Positions 1-8,823 of a stretch of 32,650 nt of DNA are shown one piece after another. The translations under genes were made by a program, and so were the position numbers. Numbering within the stretch: the first letter of the stretch is position 1; each line of letters opens with the position of its first letter. The notes under the pieces are model-generated. The model saw nothing but the letters and a program-made list of their open reading frames with translations. It made no database searches and was not told the origin of the DNA. The stretch covers positions 1 to 32,650 of the forward strand of contig CAITUB010000213.1 of assembly GCA_903895515.1 (NCBI GenBank), written 5' to 3'. This DNA is from an uncultured Acidimicrobium sp. (GTDB taxonomy: Bacteria > Actinomycetota > Acidimicrobiia > Acidimicrobiales > Ilumatobacteraceae).

Positions 1-461
1 CTCTATCAATGACCATGCTTCGTTACGGAGCACATATCACGGGCTACGAATTGCGAGAAGATTTTGCAAATCGCGCGCAATCCAATGTTCGCTCGTTCCT
101 CGGTGCTGAAGCTTTGGATCGCTACGACGTACAGATACGCGATGCGTACGAAGGCATCGATGGTCAAGATTTCGATCGGGTAGTACTTGATTTACCAGAA
201 CCGTGGAACGTTGTTCCGCACGCAGAAAAGGTGTTGCGAAAGGGTGGGTTACTCGTTGCCTATACGCCAAGCATCACGCAAGCTGTGCAAGTGCGACATT
301 GCTTCGGAAACTCGTGGATTGAGGCACGCACGATGGAAGTGTTGCATCGCACGTGGCACATTGAAGGCATGGCAGTTCGTCCAGACCACAGAATGGTCGC
401 ACACACCGCGTTTTTAACAGTTGCGCGATACATCGGCGTTACCGCCGAGTCAATGGACTAG
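1..461 (+). CDS. trmI: tRNA (adenine-N1)-methyltransferase, TrmI-like (5' truncated by window edge)
   Basis: Frame is open to the left edge (codons before the ATG at 9 read ..LS). SAM-MTase motifs GYELREDFA and DRVVLDLPEPWNVV...LRKGGLLVAYTPSITQ are typical of TrmI. Confidence 0.85.
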   Translation, partial: LSMTMLRYGAHITGYELREDFANRAQSNVRSFLGAEALDRYDVQIRDAYEGIDGQDFDRVVLDLPEPWNVVPHAEKVLRKGGLLVAYTPSITQAVQVRHCFGNSWIEARTMEVLHRTWHIEGMAVRPDHRMVAHTAFLTVARYIGVTAESMD

Positions 462-469
462 ACGAGCGA

Positions 470-715
470 CTACGGCTCGATGAAGATGCATTCGCCGGGG
501 CATTCCTCGGCGGATTCAATTACAGCGTCCATCATTTTGTCTTCAAAGTTCGCCATTCCTTCGGCGCCCTGTGCATTGCCTTTAGCAGTAGCGAAGATCT
601 TGTCTTTTTCACGCACATAGGCAAGGCCATCGTCGAGCAACGTGAACACATCTGGTGCAATTTCCTCGCACAGCCCGTCTCCGGTGCAGAGATCCTGATC
701 AATCCAGACCTTCAT
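470..715 (-). CDS. ferredoxin, single-cluster 3Fe-4S/4Fe-4S type
   Basis: WIDQDLCTGDGLCEEIAPDVF...EECPGECIFIEP has the C-x5-C ... CP pattern. AAGGAG RBS upstream of the ATG on the minus strand. Confidence 0.85.
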   Translation of the reverse strand: MKVWIDQDLCTGDGLCEEIAPDVFTLLDDGLAYVREKDKIFATAKGNAQGAEGMANFEDKMMDAVIESAEECPGECIFIEP

Positions 716-865
716 GTCATGTACTCCTTTGGCAAATTCTCTTGACGACTAATTCGCCCATCAGACTACATCGCCATGATCGCTAGATGCGTATTTTGGT
801 CATGTGAATTTGTACCAAAGGAGCATTTCCGCGCCCGTAAAAGCCACTTGCTAGGTTGGTGATCC

Positions 866-1450
866 ATGTCCGATGCTGCTGAATCAAATTCGAAAGTCGG
901 ATTGAAGGCGATTCGAGAATGGTTGACCGTCGTTGGTGTCGCCCTGATCATTGCCTTTGTTGTCCGTGGATTCGCACTTCAGCAGTTTTACATCAGTGGC
1001 CCAAGCATGGAATCAACCATGTTCCAGGACAATCGCGTTCTCGTAAACAAACTTTCATACCGGTTGCACGATATTCACCGTGGAGATGTTGTGGTTTTTG
1101 ACCGCGTAACAACCGATGGTGTGGCCGTCCAACATGACGATCTCATTAAGCGGGTTATTGGCTTAGCCGGCGACACTATCTCCATTTCAAAGTGCGTGGT
1201 TTCGGTAAACGGTAAGGCGATCAATGAGCCATACCTAAACGACTACGACATTGCTCAAACAAATTTGGACGATCGGTGCCGCATTCCAGAAATGGCAAAC
1301 ACCACAGTGGACAAAGGACATCTATTCGTCATGGGCGACAACCGTCCTCAGTCATTTGACAGCAGAATGTTTGGAACGATTGATCAAAAGCTCGTCGTTG
1401 GCAGAGCATTCGTGATTATTTGGCCAATTGGTTCTTTCCACTGGCTGTGA
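866..1450 (+). CDS. lepB: signal peptidase I
   Basis: One N-terminal TM helix, SGPSMESTM (catalytic Ser), RGDVVVFDR, LIKRVIGLAGD (Lys region), MGDNRPQSFDSRMFG. Confidence 0.93.
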   Translation: MSDAAESNSKVGLKAIREWLTVVGVALIIAFVVRGFALQQFYISGPSMESTMFQDNRVLVNKLSYRLHDIHRGDVVVFDRVTTDGVAVQHDDLIKRVIGLAGDTISISKCVVSVNGKAINEPYLNDYDIAQTNLDDRCRIPEMANTTVDKGHLFVMGDNRPQSFDSRMFGTIDQKLVVGRAFVIIWPIGSFHWL

Positions 1451-1452
1451 TT

Positions 1453-2166
1453 TCAACCGTTCACAGTTCTCATCGCATCTGTCGCACGGTCAGGCCAATC
1501 GCTAAACACACCGTCTAGTCCCATGCGTAAACCAGTAGTCAACACTTCTGGATATTGAAGATTCCACCCGAAGCAATAAATATTGAATCTGTGGAACAGC
1601 GCAACAAGCCCACCGTTCCAATCGGGGAAGGGCATGTTGACTGTTGAGATTCCACGGTCACGCAGTGTCGCCGCATGTCGCTCGGGTCCAAGACTCATTG
1701 CTTTCAACCGCGTTGAGTGAACGAGGTGAGCACCGTCCACACGACCGATCCATGATTCCAAGAATGTTAAGTCCGGGTGACACAACCACGTTTTTTCGGG
1801 TCTGCCATATTCGGCCACTGTGTGCACAACATCAGCCATGCTGTCTATGTCTTTGATATCCAAACTGACATGAAAATCGGATCCACATCGCACGTACAGA
1901 TCTTTAAGTGAGGGAATCCAGCCGGGGAGTGCATGGCGGTTGAACGACCTGATTGGTTTGCTGCGCAAGCGGCCTTTAACAATTCCATCGTGATCAAGAA
2001 CTGCGATTCCATCACGGGTAATCCACGTATCCGATTCAAGTCCGGTAGCGCCTAACCGGATGGCTAATTCAAACGCTTCAATGGTGTTCTCGCGAAGGTG
2101 AGCCCGTGCCCCACGATGGGCGAAGGTGATTTGGTTATCGATCAGGGGAGAAATGCGCTCTTGCAC
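1453..2166 (-). CDS. glycerophosphodiester phosphodiesterase family protein
   Basis: FAHRGARAHLRENTIEAFELAIRLGATGLESDTWITRDGIAVLDHD and C-terminal GLDGVFSDWPD, the GDPD motifs. Confidence 0.88.
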   Translation of the reverse strand: MQERISPLIDNQITFAHRGARAHLRENTIEAFELAIRLGATGLESDTWITRDGIAVLDHDGIVKGRLRSKPIRSFNRHALPGWIPSLKDLYVRCGSDFHVSLDIKDIDSMADVVHTVAEYGRPEKTWLCHPDLTFLESWIGRVDGAHLVHSTRLKAMSLGPERHAATLRDRGISTVNMPFPDWNGGLVALFHRFNIYCFGWNLQYPEVLTTGLRMGLDGVFSDWPDRATDAMRTVNG

Positions 2167-2214
2167 AACGCCATGCTACGCATACCCAGATCGATCAAGG
2201 TTTAGACTGTCAAG

Positions 2215-2592
2215 GTGTTTAACTTCTCTGGAAGCGAGATCTTCTTCCTGATGATCTTGGGTCTCGTTATTTTGGGACCAGAAAAGCTTCCTGGAGTCAT
2301 CCGTAAAGCCGGAAAGTTATATGGCGAATTCAAACGGATAACCAACGATGCGCAATCTGAATTTAAGGGCGCCTTCGGTGACACCATCGGTGATCTGAAA
2401 GAAACCGCCCAGGGATATAAAACGATGTTCGATTCGGCAAGTCAGCAAGTGAACAACACACTTTCCGATGTTGGAAATTTTGATCATGATGCTCCAAACG
2501 ATCCAACTGAAACCGAAGAGCCCGAGCCGGAACCCAAATTCGTTCCATTTGATATCGGGCTTCCGGATTCCCAACCCGAGACGAATCAATAA
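2215..2592 (+). CDS. Sec-independent translocase TatA/TatB family protein
   Basis: GTG start; short N-terminal TM followed by LGPEKLPGVIRKAGKLYGEFKR amphipathic helix and acidic tail; immediately upstream of tatC. Confidence 0.88.
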   Translation: MFNFSGSEIFFLMILGLVILGPEKLPGVIRKAGKLYGEFKRITNDAQSEFKGAFGDTIGDLKETAQGYKTMFDSASQQVNNTLSDVGNFDHDAPNDPTETEEPEPEPKFVPFDIGLPDSQPETNQ

Positions 2593-3383
2593 TGGTCAGT
2601 TTGTTAAGGGGTCAGTCATCATCAGGCGAAGGCGGCATGACCATTTTCGGGCACCTTGCAGAGTTGCGTATGCGTCTCGTTCGGTCGCTCCTTGCAGTTG
2701 CCGTTGGATCAACAATCATTTTGGTTTTCTACGATGCATTTCTGAAGTTTCTAACACAGCCGTATCGCAATATTTGCAAAGCACGTCCAGACTTCAACTG
2801 TCAGGGCACGCTTTTCGCGTTAGGGCCCATTGAAGGTCTTACTTCGCGAATGCGTATTGCAGGTTACGGCGGTCTCATCATTGCGCTTCCCGTCATTATG
2901 TGGCAGTTATGGAAATTTATTGTTCCAGCGTTGAATAAGCAGGAAAAGAAATACTCCATACCGTTCATTGTCACTTCAGTGGTTCTGTTCCTCACGGGAG
3001 CATGGCTTGCATATTGGACGCTCGATAAAGCGCTTGAATTCCTCATCGCCTGGTCTGGCGCAGGTGTTGAGCAGACATACCAAATCTCGAAATACATCAG
3101 CCTCGTTGCAATGATGGTGCTTGCATTTGGTGCAGGATTCTTGGTGCCTGTGCTTGTTGTATTTCTGCAGCTTGTTGGAGTAATCACACCTCAAACACTC
3201 ATCAAGCAATGGCGCTATTCAATCATGGGAACATTTGTGATTGCAGCAGTCATCACGCCGAGTGGTGATCCAATTTCCATGTTGGCACTAGCAATCCCGA
3301 TGACGTTGTTATTCCTGCTTGCGATTCTCATTGGCTTTATTGCGCAGCGACGAAAGAAGAAACGTTCGCCAGATGGCGAATAG
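2592..3383 (+). CDS. tatC: twin-arginine translocase subunit TatC
   Basis: MTIFGHLAELRMRL N-terminus, multiple TM segments, AAVITPSGDPISMLALAIPM; overlaps the TatA/B stop by 1 nt. Confidence 0.95.
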   Translation: MVSLLRGQSSSGEGGMTIFGHLAELRMRLVRSLLAVAVGSTIILVFYDAFLKFLTQPYRNICKARPDFNCQGTLFALGPIEGLTSRMRIAGYGGLIIALPVIMWQLWKFIVPALNKQEKKYSIPFIVTSVVLFLTGAWLAYWTLDKALEFLIAWSGAGVEQTYQISKYISLVAMMVLAFGAGFLVPVLVVFLQLVGVITPQTLIKQWRYSIMGTFVIAAVITPSGDPISMLALAIPMTLLFLLAILIGFIAQRRKKKRSPDGE

Positions 3384-3389
3384 TTAGTT

Positions 3390-6002
3390 GTGACGTCCCC
3401 TCATCGCAACTCGCTCACAAGCGGTTACTCGTTCGAATTAGATACTTTCCAAATTCAGGCGTTTGATTGCATTGATGCTGGTGAAAGTGTGCTGGTTGCT
3501 GCTCCAACTGGATCAGGGAAAACCGTCGTCGCAGAATACGCAATAGGTCTCTCCAGAAAAATGGGGAAGCGAGCGTTTTACACAGCTCCAATTAAGGCGC
3601 TCTCTAATCAGAAGTTTCATGAATTAGTCAAACTGTATGGCGCAAACGAAGTCGGGTTGCTTACGGGTGACAACAGCATCAACGCACAGGCTCCAATCGT
3701 GGTGATGACTACAGAAGTGCTTCGCAACATGATCTATGCGCGGTCTTCAAATGTTGACAATCTCGGTGTCGTAGTCCTTGACGAAGTCCATTTTCTTCAG
3801 GATGCCTACCGTGGTCCTGTGTGGGAAGAAGTGATCATCCACCTCGATCCAACCGTTCAATTGGTTTGTCTGTCTGCAACGGTGAGCAATGCTGACGAAC
3901 TATGTGAGTGGCTCACCACCGTTCGCGGTCCAACTAGGCCGATCGTGGAAAGTAAACGACCAGTAGAGCTGACGAATCATTATGTGGTCGGAGACAAGAC
4001 GACGAATCAGTTGCGCGTGTTCGACACCATCGTTGGTGGTAAGCCCAATGAGCAGGTGTCAAAGATTGAGTCGATGTCAGCGCCAAAAACAAAGAAGCAA
4101 CACCCATACGGATCACGTGGCAGACAAAGCGGTCCGCCAAGTCGGTTCTTCACTCCTAATCGTCCTGATGTGTTGTTGCAACTGCAGTCAGATGATCTTC
4201 TCCCTGCGATCTATTTCATCTTCAGCCGCAATCAATGTGATGAAGCGGCACACTCGTGCTTGAAGTTGGGCATTTCTTTCACCACAGCACAAGATCGAGA
4301 GATCATCGCTGGCATTCTGGAAAGTCACGTAGAAGCGTTTACCGATGACGATTTGGCCGCATTGAACTACACGCGTTTTCTGCGACAGCTGGAGGCTGGT
4401 ATCGGTGTGCATCATGCCGGCCTTGTACCGAGCTTTAAGGAAGCGGTTGAAGAGTGCTTCGCACAAGGTCTTGTGAAAGTGGTGTTCGCCACAGAGACAC
4501 TTGCCGTTGGCATCAACATGCCAGCTCGTGCCGTCGTGCTCGACAAAATTACCAAGTACAACGGTGAGACTCATCAAATTCTTAAGCCTTCCGATTTCTC
4601 GCAACTCACTGGTCGTGCTGGACGACGAGGCCTTGACACGGTTGGTCATGCGCTCACACTGTGGAACCCATTCGTTACTTTCGAACAAGTTGCAGCTTTG
4701 GTGTCAAGCCGATCGTTTGTATTGAATTCCGCGTTCCGTCCGACCTACAACATGGCTGCAAACCTGATCCGAACAACGAGCCGCGTGCAGGCGCGCCATT
4801 TACTTAACCTGTCGTTTGCTCAGTTTCAATCTGGTCGCGAGATCGTAGAGATTCAAGCGCGAATTGCACGAAGAGGCAAAGAGGAACAACGGCTTCGAGA
4901 ACAGTCCTACAGCGATTACGGCGATATTGAGAACTTCAGGAAGGGGAACGTAAAGACAAAAAGCTTTACTGATCTGGAAGCTCAGTTTGCGCGCTTACGG
5001 CCTGGCGATGTCGTGCTCATTGGCGAAGCAACGGCAAGTGATCGCCTGGTGGTGATCTCTACGGCAAGCCGAGGCACCGGTGGCAAGTTGTCGCTTCTGT
5101 CAATCAACAGGGGAGTGCGCACAGTTACATCGCGCGACGTAACAGAAACGATTTACACACTGGGGCACATTGAATTGCCAATGCCTTTCCAGCCGACTAA
5201 CTCACGTTTTTTGAAAGAGACTTCAACGCTATTAGCGAAGTTCAAAATCAATGATCGTGTTCTTTCTCGCAGTGGCAAAAAGGATTCGCGAGCAAATTCA
5301 GATCATCCGTTTTTGCGTGACCCTGATGCCAAATTCAAGCTCAATGCTGCAGAGTCAGCGGACCGCGTAACAAAAGAACTTGATCAATTAGAAAAGCGTG
5401 TATCTAATTCCGCCCAGTCAGTAAGTAAGAAATTTGACGATCTCACGAACCTTCTTGAAGAGTGGGGATACATAAGCGAATGGTCATTGACGGCAAAAGG
5501 TGTCGTACTTGGGCGAATTTTTCATGAATCCGATTTGTTGATTGCAGAATGTCTCTCCGAAGGCATTTTCTCAGGTTTAAATGCCCATGATCTAGCAAGT
5601 CTTGCTTCGGTATTTGTGTACGAAGATCGTCGGCGAGATGAATCTGCGAAACCCCTTTTTCCAAATGCTGAATTGAAAAAACGATGGTCCGAGATTGAAA
5701 ACATCAGTCGACGAATCACAGCGAGTGAGATTTGCGCTGGTCTACTCCCGCATCGCGCTCCAGACGCTGGCTTTATGGCCACTGCGTTTGACTGGTCGCA
5801 TGGCACGTCACTGTTCGACATATTGGACGAAGACGATGTAACTGCAGGAGACTTCGTGCGCACCATGAAGCAGCTCATCGACATTCTCCGGCAATTCACC
5901 ACTCTTGATGACCAGTCTGTTTCGACATCTACGAGCGCACTTGCTGCCAAGTCCCTCTTCACCGGTGTCATTGCTGCATCGAGTCAAATCGGCAAGATGT
6001 AA
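3390..6002 (+). CDS. helY: DEAD/DEAH-box RNA helicase, Ski2/Mtr4-like HelY
   Basis: GTG start; APTGSGKTVVAEYA (Walker A), LDEVHFLQD (DEVH), SATVSN, GRAGRRGLDTVGHA; DSHCT-like C-terminal region. Confidence 0.92.
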   Translation: MTSPHRNSLTSGYSFELDTFQIQAFDCIDAGESVLVAAPTGSGKTVVAEYAIGLSRKMGKRAFYTAPIKALSNQKFHELVKLYGANEVGLLTGDNSINAQAPIVVMTTEVLRNMIYARSSNVDNLGVVVLDEVHFLQDAYRGPVWEEVIIHLDPTVQLVCLSATVSNADELCEWLTTVRGPTRPIVESKRPVELTNHYVVGDKTTNQLRVFDTIVGGKPNEQVSKIESMSAPKTKKQHPYGSRGRQSGPPSRFFTPNRPDVLLQLQSDDLLPAIYFIFSRNQCDEAAHSCLKLGISFTTAQDREIIAGILESHVEAFTDDDLAALNYTRFLRQLEAGIGVHHAGLVPSFKEAVEECFAQGLVKVVFATETLAVGINMPARAVVLDKITKYNGETHQILKPSDFSQLTGRAGRRGLDTVGHALTLWNPFVTFEQVAALVSSRSFVLNSAFRPTYNMAANLIRTTSRVQARHLLNLSFAQFQSGREIVEIQARIARRGKEEQRLREQSYSDYGDIENFRKGNVKTKSFTDLEAQFARLRPGDVVLIGEATASDRLVVISTASRGTGGKLSLLSINRGVRTVTSRDVTETIYTLGHIELPMPFQPTNSRFLKETSTLLAKFKINDRVLSRSGKKDSRANSDHPFLRDPDAKFKLNAAESADRVTKELDQLEKRVSNSAQSVSKKFDDLTNLLEEWGYISEWSLTAKGVVLGRIFHESDLLIAECLSEGIFSGLNAHDLASLASVFVYEDRRRDESAKPLFPNAELKKRWSEIENISRRITASEICAGLLPHRAPDAGFMATAFDWSHGTSLFDILDEDDVTAGDFVRTMKQLIDILRQFTTLDDQSVSTSTSALAAKSLFTGVIAASSQIGKM

Positions 6003-6004
6003 CG

Positions 6005-6625
6005 ATGCCGATTAGCCCTGGATCCGAATGGGGAATACCGTCACCGATTCCCGATCATGCACGTGTCATGTCGTCGGATCGCCAACTTGGATTATTCCTT
6101 CGTGATAATTCCGCACAACAAATACATGCACAATCGCTATTCATGCAATCAGGTGACATCTCACGAGTTCTTGGCGTGAAGAGTCGCTCGAACAATGACG
6201 AGTGCATACGCGTGATTATCGACGCGATATCTGTGTCCTACACCGACGCTCATGGCGTGGAACACACGGATGTGTGCATTGGATCCTTGAGCATTGCACG
6301 CAGGTTCCTGCGAGGCGCAATTTGCATAGTGAGCAATAGCGGATATTGGAACGACCACGAAGTGGCACCGCGCGCACATCTCAACGATGGAAAACTCGAT
6401 ATTTTTGAAGTATCCGGTGCTATGCGTTGGAGTCAGCGCCGCTTGATGTGGCAAAAGACGTCTCTTGGGACCCATCTTCCACATCCGTTACTTTCCTATA
6501 GTCAGGGTGACTTCTCTCATTGGGAGGGGAGTCCACAGCGACTCACGATTGACGGCCAATTTGTAGCAACTGTCACCAAGGTTGCGTGCCGCATTCAGAG
6601 CGACTGCGTTCAGATCTACGCCTAA
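6005..6625 (+). CDS. protein resembling the C-terminal domain of diacylglycerol/sphingosine-type lipid kinases (no N-terminal GGDGT domain)
   Basis: SGDISRVLGV...SNSGYWNDHEVAPRAHLNDGKLDIFEV...QRLTIDGQFV resembles the DAGK C-domain pattern (PxAxlxDGxLDv, DGE). Starts 2 nt after the helY stop. Confidence 0.5.
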   Translation: MPISPGSEWGIPSPIPDHARVMSSDRQLGLFLRDNSAQQIHAQSLFMQSGDISRVLGVKSRSNNDECIRVIIDAISVSYTDAHGVEHTDVCIGSLSIARRFLRGAICIVSNSGYWNDHEVAPRAHLNDGKLDIFEVSGAMRWSQRRLMWQKTSLGTHLPHPLLSYSQGDFSHWEGSPQRLTIDGQFVATVTKVACRIQSDCVQIYA

Positions 6626-6662
6626 TAGGCATACCCGATAACACGGGGCGGGACTTCTAAGA

Positions 6663-8270
6663 TTGCCCCTCGTGACGGTCTACATTCCAGAGGTTTTCGA
6701 AGATGGAGAGGCGGAAATACTTAAACGGTATTTCACGAACCTTGACCTCCCGGTTTTTGCGCTCGTTAATCTGCCGGAAGTTGTCAAGGGTGCGTTGTTT
6801 GCGCGATACAGCCGCAGCCCCAAAAGTCTGCGCCGATTATTCCTCGATGAATTCGTTAACGATCTCGACCTCACTGGTGATATTGGCGTTGACGCCACCA
6901 TTGGCATAGACAAAGCAGAGGCACTCTACGAAAAGGTGTTTGTTGAGTACGGCGACGACTCCGTCGCACAGCTTGGCGGTGTGCATCTGGCATGCGAACA
7001 GGCATCCAACCTGCTGACCAAGATTCTTGAGTGGGGAAGGTTGATGAGTTATCTCGAGCAGAGTACGAGATACATCAATTACGACGCTCGATTGGGTGGA
7101 AGGTACCGGTACTACCGAGATCCTGAAATATTGAGTGGTCCATATGGAACGCGTTATGTGGGCGATATGGATCGCATGTTCGATAGCTACAGCTCACTTG
7201 TTCAAACCGTCACAGAACATGTGCGCAAATCAATCCCTCGCGGAATCAATGACTCCGATTTTGTGTATCGCCAGGCAACGCGAGCAAAAGGTCTTGATGC
7301 TGTGCGAGGAATACTGCCTGCAAGTGCACTGTCAAATGTTGGAATTTTTGGCACCGGACAGGCTTACGAACAGATGCTGTTGCGCATGCGTGCTCACGCT
7401 CTTCCGGAGTCGCGTCAATACGCCGACATGATGCTTACTGAACTACGTAAAGTTGTTCCGAGCTTTTTGCGACGTGTCGATATTCCAGAGCGTGGAGGAA
7501 AGTGGAGTAGCTACCTCGCTACTAATGCTGAACAAACCGCCTTCTTGGTTGACGATATGTTTGGCGCGCTCGAACCAGACCCAGTCAATGAAGTGGAGTT
7601 GATCGACTTTGATCCAGATGGCGAGAACAAGTTGCTCGCAGCAATTTGTTATGCGCATTCACATCTACCTGAGTCGCAACTGCTCAATCGCGTCGCCCAA
7701 TTGAGTCATGACGAAAAGGTTCGTCTCATAGCGGCTTATGTGGGAACTCGAGAGAATCGTCGTCACAAACCAGGTCGTGCCTTTGAAAGAATCGACTACC
7801 GCTTCGATGTGCTCGGTGACTACGGAGCATTCCGGGACCTCCAGCGCCATCGTTTGCTGACCATCGAGTGGCAGAGACTGTCTCCAGATCATGGTTATGT
7901 CATGCCGGAGCTTGTTGCTGAAGCTGGCGTTGCCGATGAATTTGAAGAGACCATGACCCGATCTGCGACGTTGTATGAAGCGTTGCGACCGGATTACCCA
8001 GAACAGGCTGCGTACGCAATCTCCATGGCGTACCGCTTGCGCTACAGCATGCAATTCAACGCTCGCGAGGCAATTCACCTACTGGAGTTGCGTTCGGCCC
8101 CTCAGGGACACCCCGCATATCGACGCGTGGTGATCGAGATGCATCGTCTCATTGCCGAAAAAGCCGGACACAGAGCAGTTGCGGATGCCATGACCCATAT
8201 GACCTTTGAGGCACCAGCGCTTGAACGATTGGACTCGGAGCGAAAGGCCGAAACTCGGCGTAATTCATAA
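6663..8270 (+). CDS. two-domain ThyX-like (FAD-dependent thymidylate synthase superfamily) protein
   Basis: N-half has YGDDSVAQLGGVH and RLMSYLEQSTRY; C-half has QRHRLLTIEWQRLS and YSMQFNAREAIHLLELRSAPQGHPAYR. TTG at 6663, or GTG at 6672, is the likely start. Confidence 0.8.
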   Translation: MPLVTVYIPEVFEDGEAEILKRYFTNLDLPVFALVNLPEVVKGALFARYSRSPKSLRRLFLDEFVNDLDLTGDIGVDATIGIDKAEALYEKVFVEYGDDSVAQLGGVHLACEQASNLLTKILEWGRLMSYLEQSTRYINYDARLGGRYRYYRDPEILSGPYGTRYVGDMDRMFDSYSSLVQTVTEHVRKSIPRGINDSDFVYRQATRAKGLDAVRGILPASALSNVGIFGTGQAYEQMLLRMRAHALPESRQYADMMLTELRKVVPSFLRRVDIPERGGKWSSYLATNAEQTAFLVDDMFGALEPDPVNEVELIDFDPDGENKLLAAICYAHSHLPESQLLNRVAQLSHDEKVRLIAAYVGTRENRRHKPGRAFERIDYRFDVLGDYGAFRDLQRHRLLTIEWQRLSPDHGYVMPELVAEAGVADEFEETMTRSATLYEALRPDYPEQAAYAISMAYRLRYSMQFNAREAIHLLELRSAPQGHPAYRRVVIEMHRLIAEKAGHRAVADAMTHMTFEAPALERLDSERKAETRRNS

Positions 8271-8273
8271 TTT

Positions 8274-8301
8274 TTGCGTAAAGCAAAGAAATTCGCATAA
8301 T
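8274..8301 (+). promoter_or_regulatory. candidate sigma70-type promoter upstream of the DUF4193 gene
   Basis: TTGCGT (8274-8279), 16-nt spacer, CATAAT (8296-8301), in the intergenic gap before 8353. Confidence 0.3.
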
Positions 8302-8352
8302 TGACCCCTTTATGGAGTACTCTCTCGCCGCACGCAGTGAAAGGAATTTTTA

Positions 8353-8823
8353 ATGTCAGACGACGATGTCATCGGTCCAGATGATCTAGATAGCGAGATA
8401 CTTTCTGCCCCCGAGTTAGACGGTGACGAACTCGATGGAGATGTACTTGAAATAGATGGTCTTGAAGACGATGGCTTTGCCGTTGACGAGGCAATTGACA
8501 TTGCTGAAGACCCTGATGAGATTCCCGTTGAATCCATTACGAAGAAGTCGACGGATGACGACGACGATGACGACGACATGCGCACTGAAGACGACGTTGA
8601 AGCCGACCTCGATGCCATCCTTCGAGAAAAACTTACCGCCGCGGACGATTCTCCTCCCGAAGAAGACGAGGAAGATGTTGTTGTTGACGACAAGACCGAT
8701 GGAATGGAACGTCTGCAACCTCGCCGGCCAGACGAAAATCAGTGCACCCAGTGCTTCCTCCTCGTTCGCAATAGTGCCCCTGGTTGTCCTGTTGAGGACG
8801 ATGCATGCCCACTTTTCAAATAA
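8353..8823 (+). CDS. acidic DUF4193-like actinobacterial protein
   Basis: Very acidic N-terminal region with poly-Asp (DDDDDDD) and conserved C-terminal DENQCTQCFLLVRNSAPGCPVEDDACPLF Cys-rich tail. Confidence 0.8.
   Translation: MSDDDVIGPDDLDSEILSAPELDGDELDGDVLEIDGLEDDGFAVDEAIDIAEDPDEIPVESITKKSTDDDDDDDDMRTEDDVEADLDAILREKLTAADDSPPEEDEEDVVVDDKTDGMERLQPRRPDENQCTQCFLLVRNSAPGCPVEDDACPLFK

Noticed and set aside
8310-8718. Ser-rich and Val/Phe-rich minus-strand ORFs (8310-8693, 8416-8718)
   Set aside because: They are antisense shadows of the GAC/GAT-rich acidic DUF4193 gene. The composition is explained by the plus-strand codons.
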